The notes beneath the pieces are model-generated. The model did not search any database and was not told where the DNA came from. It was given only the letters and a program-made list of their open reading frames with translations. This document shows, one piece after another, positions 50,911-55,210 of a stretch of DNA of 55,210 bases. Position 1 is the stretch's first letter. Each line of letters starts with the position of its first letter. The DNA comes from Thermobifida cellulosilytica TB100 (lineage in GTDB: Bacteria; Actinomycetota; Actinomycetes; Streptosporangiales; Streptosporangiaceae): positions 512,073 through 567,282 of the forward strand of contig NZ_KQ950182.1 of assembly GCF_001517975.1 (NCBI RefSeq), written 5' to 3'. The position numbers were made by a program, and so were the translations under genes.

Positions 50911-51576
50911 GTGGGAGAAGAGAACACCTTCGCCAACGGCCGTGTCCCGCGGGTCGTGATCGTCGACGACCACCGCCTGTTCCGCAGCGGAGTGCGCGGC
51001 GAACTCGGCGACGCCGTCGAGGTCGTCGGGGAGGCAGGCGACGTCGACAGCGCGGTCCGCGTCATCAGCGAACAGCGTCCCGACCTGGTCCTGCTCGACG
51101 TCCACCTGCCCGGCGGGGGAGGCGTCGAGGTGCTCCGCCGGGTCCTGCCGAAGCACCCCGAGATCCGCTTCCTCGCGCTGTCGGTCTCCGACGCGGCCGA
51201 GGACGTCATCGGCGTGGTGCGCGGCGGCGCCCGCGGCTACGTCACCAAGACCATCTCCGGCAAGGAGCTCGCCGACGCGATCGTGCGCGTGGCCGACGGC
51301 GACGCCGTGTTCTCCCCCCGGCTGGCGGGCTTCGTCCTCGACGCCTTCGCGGCCACCGACGCGCCCCCCGTGGACCCCGAACTCGACCGCCTCACCCAGC
51401 GGGAACGCGAGGTGCTGCGGCTGATCGCCCGCGGCTACGCCTACAAGGAAGTCGCCAGGGAGCTGTTCATCTCGGTCAAGACCGTGGAGACCCACGTGTC
51501 CTCCGTGCTGCGCAAGCTCCAACTGTCCAACCGGCACGAGCTGAGCCGCTGGGCCACCGCCCGCAAACTCGTCTGA
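50911..51576 (+). CDS. LuxR/NarL-family response regulator
   Basis: The 221-residue protein has a receiver domain with acidic VVIVDDHRLF and the phosphoacceptor Asp in DLVLLDVHLPGGGG (about 62), and a C-terminal LuxR helix-turn-helix (LTQREREVLRLIARGYAYKEVARELFISVKTVETHVSSVL). It is the partner of the PspC-domain kinase and may control the divergent PspC gene. It converges with the nucleoside hydrolase gene, whose stop is seven bases away. Confidence 0.94.
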   Translation: MGEENTFANGRVPRVVIVDDHRLFRSGVRGELGDAVEVVGEAGDVDSAVRVISEQRPDLVLLDVHLPGGGGVEVLRRVLPKHPEIRFLALSVSDAAEDVIGVVRGGARGYVTKTISGKELADAIVRVADGDAVFSPRLAGFVLDAFAATDAPPVDPELDRLTQREREVLRLIARGYAYKEVARELFISVKTVETHVSSVLRKLQLSNRHELSRWATARKLV

Positions 51577-51583
51577 GACCGGC

Positions 51584-52513
51584 TCAGGCCAGCGCCCGCA
51601 GCATGCGGGAGAGGAACTCCGGCACGTCCACCTCGGTGGGCAGCACCACCGGGTCGCGGGAGCCGGCCTCCGGCCGCGTCCGCAGGTCCGCGACGGTCAT
51701 CCCGCGGGTGTAGGTGCCGGTCAGCTCCACCTGCACCGGAACGGTCACCGACTCCGTCACCAGCGCGGGGTCGAGCAGCACCGCCGCGGCGAGGGGGTCG
51801 TGCATCGGGCAGGCACGCCGACCCAGGAACTCCGTGTACCAGTCCAGGTAGTAGGTGAGGAACCGGTGCGCGTAGCTGGCGCGTTCGCTCGCCAGGCCCG
51901 CCAGCTCCTCCAGCCACGGCTCCGTGGCCAGCGCCCGCATGGTCACGTCCAGGGCCACCAGGGTCAGGTTGAAGCCCGCGCCGAGTACGGCCTCGGCCGC
52001 TTCCGGGTCGTTGTTGACGTTGGCCTCGGCCCACGGCGTGACGTTGCCCGGGGCCCGCACCGCGCCGCCCATCACCACCACGCGGTCCACCAGCTGCGGC
52101 AGCCGCGGCTCCAGGGCCAGCGCCAGGGCCAGGTTGGTGAGCGGGCCGAGCGCCAGGACGCTGATCTCCCCGGGAGCGGAGCGGGCCAGCCGCACCAGCA
52201 CCTCGGCCGCGGACTCGGAGACGGTGGCCGCCTCGACCGCCGGGAGTTCGATGCCGCCGAGCCCGTTTGTGCCGTGGACGTGCGCGGCCAGCCGGGGCTG
52301 CTGCACCAGGGGGCGGGCCGCTCCCGCCGCGACCGGGACGTCCGGCCGGTCGAACAGCCGCAGCAGCCGTACCGCGTTGTCCGTGGTCGTCTCCACGGAG
52401 GAGTTGCCGTAGACCGTTCCCACACCGACGATCTCGACGCTGCTGTCCGCCGCCAGGTAGGCCAGGGCCAGCGCGTCGTCGATTCCGGGGTCGCAGTCGA
52501 CAAAGACCCGCAC
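51584..52513 (-). CDS. Nucleoside hydrolase (inosine-uridine preferring type)
   Basis: Hydrolyses ribonucleosides to base and ribose. The 309-residue protein starts MRVFVDCDPGIDDALALAYL, the Asp-rich calcium-binding motif of the family, and continues with VGTVYGNSSVETTT, HGTNGLGG, LGPLTNLALAL and ANVNNDPEAAEAV. The metal Asp near the C-terminus lies in CPMHDPLAAAVL. GGAGG is five bases before the GTG at 52513; a GTG at 52525 adds four residues. Confidence 0.92.
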   Translation of the reverse strand: MRVFVDCDPGIDDALALAYLAADSSVEIVGVGTVYGNSSVETTTDNAVRLLRLFDRPDVPVAAGAARPLVQQPRLAAHVHGTNGLGGIELPAVEAATVSESAAEVLVRLARSAPGEISVLALGPLTNLALALALEPRLPQLVDRVVVMGGAVRAPGNVTPWAEANVNNDPEAAEAVLGAGFNLTLVALDVTMRALATEPWLEELAGLASERASYAHRFLTYYLDWYTEFLGRRACPMHDPLAAAVLLDPALVTESVTVPVQVELTGTYTRGMTVADLRTRPEAGSRDPVVLPTEVDVPEFLSRMLRALA

Positions 52514-52592
52514 CGAATCCTCCACAGCCGTCGCTTCCGCAGGTTCCGGCCCAGACTAGTCGGGATGGCCCGCGGCCCTTCCCGCCCGCGTC

Positions 52593-52605
52593 TACCCTTG
52601 GTGGC
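52593..52605 (+). promoter_or_regulatory. -10-like element directly before pcrA
   Basis: TACCCT at 52593-52598 is followed by exactly seven bases and the GTG at 52606, suggesting leaderless pcrA mRNA. Confidence 0.5.
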
Positions 52606-54864
52606 GTGTCCTCCCAAGAGCAGCTTCTCGAAGGTCTGAACGAACCCCAGCGCGCGGCAGTGCTCCACCAGGGCAGTCCGCTGCTGATCGTCGCCGGAGC
52701 GGGGTCGGGCAAGACCCGCGTCCTCACCCACCGTATCGCCTACCTGCTGGCCGAGCGGGGGGTCCGCCCGGGGGAGGTGCTCGCGATCACCTTCACCAAC
52801 AAGGCGGCGGCCGAGATGCGGGAGCGCATCGAGCGGCTGCTCGGCGAGCGCACGGTCAACGCGATGTGGGTGATGACCTTCCACTCGGCGTGCGTGCGCA
52901 TCCTGCGCCGCGAGGCCGGACGCCTGGGCTATCCGAGCAGCTTCACCATCTACGACTCCGCCGACTCGCGACGGCTGATGCAGTTGGTCTGCCGCGAGCT
53001 CGACCTGGACCCCAAGCGCTTCCCGCCCAAGTCGTTCTCCGCGCAGGTGTCGAACCTCAAGAACGAGCTGGTGGACTACGACACCTTCGCCGACCGGGCG
53101 GCCAACGAACAGGAGCGCGTCCTCGCCGAGGCGTACAAGCTCTACCAGCAGCGCCTGTACGAGGCGGGCGCGATGGACTTCGACGACCTGATTATGGTCA
53201 CCGTCCACCTGCTACAGATGTTCCCCGAGGTCACCGAGTACTACCGGCGGCGCTTCCGGCACCTGCTGGTGGACGAGTACCAGGACACCAACCACGCCCA
53301 GTACGCGCTGGTGCGGGAGCTCGTGGGCGACGCCGACCCGGCGACGCCCGGCCCGGAGCTGTGCGTGGTGGGCGACGCCGACCAGTCCATCTACGCCTTC
53401 CGCGGGGCGACGATCCGCAACATCCTGGAGTTCGAGCGGGACTACCCCCAGGCCACGACCATCCTGCTGGAGCAGAACTACCGGTCCAGCCAGAACATCC
53501 TCAGCGCGGCCAACGCCGTCATCGCGCGCAACGAGGAGCGCCGCCCCAAGAACCTGTGGTCGGCCCGCGGGGAGGGACCGCCCATCGTCGGCTACGTCGC
53601 CGACAACGAGCACGACGAGGCGGCGTTCGTCGTCCGGGAGATCGACGCGCTCACCGATGCGGGGGCCTGCGAGCCCGGCGACGTCGCGGTGTTCTACCGG
53701 ACCAACGCGCAGTCCCGGGTGCTGGAGGAGGTGTTCGTCCGCACCGGAATGCCGTACCGCATCGTCGGCGGGGTGCGGTTCTACGAGCGCAAGGAGATCC
53801 GCGACATCCTCGCCTACCTGCGGGTCCTGGCCAACCCCGAGGACACGGTGAGCCTGCGCCGGATCCTGAACGTGCCCAAGCGGGGCATCGGCGACCGGGC
53901 CGAGGCGGTGGTCGAGATGTTCGCCTCGCGGGAGCGGATCACCTTCGCCCAGGCGCTGCGCCGCGCGGACGAGGCGCCGGGGATCGCGACCCGATCCCTC
54001 AAGGCGATCAAGGAGTTCGTCGCCCTGCTGGACGAGTTGACCGCCCTGGCCGCCGAGCGCAGCCCGTCCGAGACGGTGGAGGCGGTCCTGGAGCGCACCG
54101 GCTACCTCAACGAACTCGTCAACTCCAAGGACCTCCAGGACGAGAGCCGGGTGGAGAACCTGGAAGAGTTCGTCGGGGTGGCCCGCGAGTTCGAGGCGTC
54201 CTTCGGCGCCGGGCCGGTCGGGGAGGACGTCGAGGACACCGCCGGGGGCGAGGCCGAGCCGACCCTCGTGGACTTCCTGGAGCAGATCTCCCTCATCGCC
54301 GACGCGGACCAGGTCTCCGAGAGCGACGAGCAGGGGGGAGCGGTCACGCTGATGACCCTGCACTCGGCCAAGGGACTGGAGTTCCCGGTCGTCTTCCTCA
54401 CCGGCCTGGAGGACGGGGTCTTCCCGCATCTGCGCACCCTGGGCGACCGGTCGGCGCTGGAGGAGGAGCGGCGGCTCGCCTACGTGGGCATCACCCGGGC
54501 CCAGGAGCGGCTCTACCTCAGCCGGGCCGCGGTGCGCAGCTCCTGGGGAGCGCCGTCCTACAACCCCGCCTCCCGGTTCCTGGACGAGATCCCCGCGAAC
54601 CTGGTGACCTGGCGTCGCGCCGAGTCCTCGATGGACTCGCTCCGCCGCTCCGCCTCCCCGAGCCGCGGGCCGGCGTCCCGCAGGGCGGAGCGCCGGGTGC
54701 CGTCGCTGCGTCCGGGCGACAAGGTGAACCACGACTCGTTCGGCCTGGGCACGGTGCTCCTGGTCGACGGCACGGGGGACCGCACCAAGGTCCGGGTCGA
54801 CTTCGGTGCGGACGTCGGGGAGAAGGACCTCCTGGTCCGCTTCGCCCCGCTCGAGAAGCTCTGA
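52606..54864 (+). CDS. pcrA: ATP-dependent DNA helicase PcrA/UvrD
   Basis: Superfamily 1A 3'-5' helicase in repair and replication. The 752-residue protein has the Q motif LNEPQRAAV, Walker A AGAGSGKT (about 30-37), TFTNKAAAEM, the DExx box LLVDEYQDTNH (about 221), GDADQSIYAFRGA (about 257), QNYRSS, MTLHSAKGLEFPVVFLTG (about 581) and VGITRAQERL. The C-terminal end GDKVNHDSFGLGTVL is the RNA-polymerase-binding Tudor-like module of PcrA. Much upstream open frame is not part of the gene. Confidence 0.96.
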   Translation: MSSQEQLLEGLNEPQRAAVLHQGSPLLIVAGAGSGKTRVLTHRIAYLLAERGVRPGEVLAITFTNKAAAEMRERIERLLGERTVNAMWVMTFHSACVRILRREAGRLGYPSSFTIYDSADSRRLMQLVCRELDLDPKRFPPKSFSAQVSNLKNELVDYDTFADRAANEQERVLAEAYKLYQQRLYEAGAMDFDDLIMVTVHLLQMFPEVTEYYRRRFRHLLVDEYQDTNHAQYALVRELVGDADPATPGPELCVVGDADQSIYAFRGATIRNILEFERDYPQATTILLEQNYRSSQNILSAANAVIARNEERRPKNLWSARGEGPPIVGYVADNEHDEAAFVVREIDALTDAGACEPGDVAVFYRTNAQSRVLEEVFVRTGMPYRIVGGVRFYERKEIRDILAYLRVLANPEDTVSLRRILNVPKRGIGDRAEAVVEMFASRERITFAQALRRADEAPGIATRSLKAIKEFVALLDELTALAAERSPSETVEAVLERTGYLNELVNSKDLQDESRVENLEEFVGVAREFEASFGAGPVGEDVEDTAGGEAEPTLVDFLEQISLIADADQVSESDEQGGAVTLMTLHSAKGLEFPVVFLTGLEDGVFPHLRTLGDRSALEEERRLAYVGITRAQERLYLSRAAVRSSWGAPSYNPASRFLDEIPANLVTWRRAESSMDSLRRSASPSRGPASRRAERRVPSLRPGDKVNHDSFGLGTVLLVDGTGDRTKVRVDFGADVGEKDLLVRFAPLEKL

Positions 54865-55210
54865 GGAGCCGTCGCGGAGGGCACAGGGGAGGCGGTGCCT
54901 GACGTGTCGCGTCCCCTGATTCGCCAAGTGGACGGAGGTCGGCTAAAGTCTTGCGACGTCGCCGAGCTCCGGGGCCTCCCGGAGGGCGGTGGCCCGGTCC
55001 AGAATGTGCGAAACACTCGGCGGAGCAGGTATTCTGGATCTTGAACCGAGCGAGACGGACGCGGCGGAAGCCGCGGCCGGGCCGGTTCTCCCACTCCAAG
55101 CCGGATGGTCCGAGCACCCTCGGACAGGCGCTAGAGTGGAAACACCCCGGAAACACCAACCAGCAAGAGCTGGTGCGGTTTCTGGGACAACTGATGCGGT
55201 TGCCGTGGCT
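54865..55210. other. Right-edge intergenic region, possible start of a new gene at the very end
   Basis: No complete gene is visible. TAAAGT near 54947 and TAGAGT near 55132 are possible -10 boxes for a rightward transcript. An ATG at 55194 opens MRLPW just before the edge; too little remains to identify it. Confidence 0.35.

Overview
The window is high-GC chromosomal DNA from an actinomycete. GTG and TTG starts are common. The gene order rplM-rpsI-glmM / glmS-coaA / nnr / alr-tsaE-tsaB-rimI-tsaD / groES-groEL / sigma factor-guaB-guaB3 / guaA / pcrA is the conserved core order of Streptosporangiales and Streptomycetales. A His-tailed GroEL1 beside groES, a GuaB3 paralogue and a type I-E CRISPR array suggest a Thermobifida- or Nocardiopsis-like organism; the genus is an inference.

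Layout. 1-500: the N-terminal part of a proline-rich reverse-strand gene that runs off the left edge, with an apparent frameshift. 916-3696: ribosomal proteins L13 and S9, then phosphoglucosamine mutase. 3871-9895: glmS, a DoxX-like membrane protein, coaA, a DUF4913 gene and the NAD(P)HX repair enzyme. 9902-18900: an accessory island between nnr and alr. It holds a 58-repeat type I-E CRISPR array (10348-13854) with no cas genes in view, two 158-bp elements with terminal inverted repeats bracketing the array, and a 4.3-kb cluster (GntR regulator and HAD phosphatase divergent from a five-gene membrane/small-protein/HATPase operon) bracketed by two ~120-bp inverted hairpin repeats and two relic CRISPR repeats. 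18951-25177: a PrsW-like membrane protein, alanine racemase and the t6A tRNA-modification genes. 25334-28913: a long coiled-coil protein and a THUMP-like methyltransferase. 28940-34925: groES-groEL under a CIRCE operator, a sigma factor, guaB and guaB3. 35061-45149: lytic transglycosylase, glpD, a two-domain polynucleotide kinase-phosphatase, galE, FAD monooxygenase, aldehyde dehydrogenase, guaA. 45157-55210: a secreted/anchored protein, an Fe-S plus FAD subunit pair of a molybdenum hydroxylase with no Mo subunit, a PspC envelope-stress module with its own histidine kinase and response regulator, a nucleoside hydrolase and the helicase PcrA.

How the genes connect. glmS and glmM supply glucosamine for peptidoglycan; alr supplies D-alanine; galE supplies envelope sugars; the transglycosylase and PspC modules act at the envelope. 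tsaE, tsaB and tsaD make t6A in tRNA. guaB and guaA make GMP. The most unusual signals are in the island: spacer 2 of the array matches the array's own repeat 51/spacer 51 junction over 30 of 32 bases in inverted orientation; the array and the regulatory cluster are framed by symmetrical repeats; and a lone leader-plus-repeat relic carries compensatory changes that keep the repeat hairpin. A second recurring signal is a -10-like hexamer 6-8 bases before the start codon at several genes, suggesting leaderless mRNAs.
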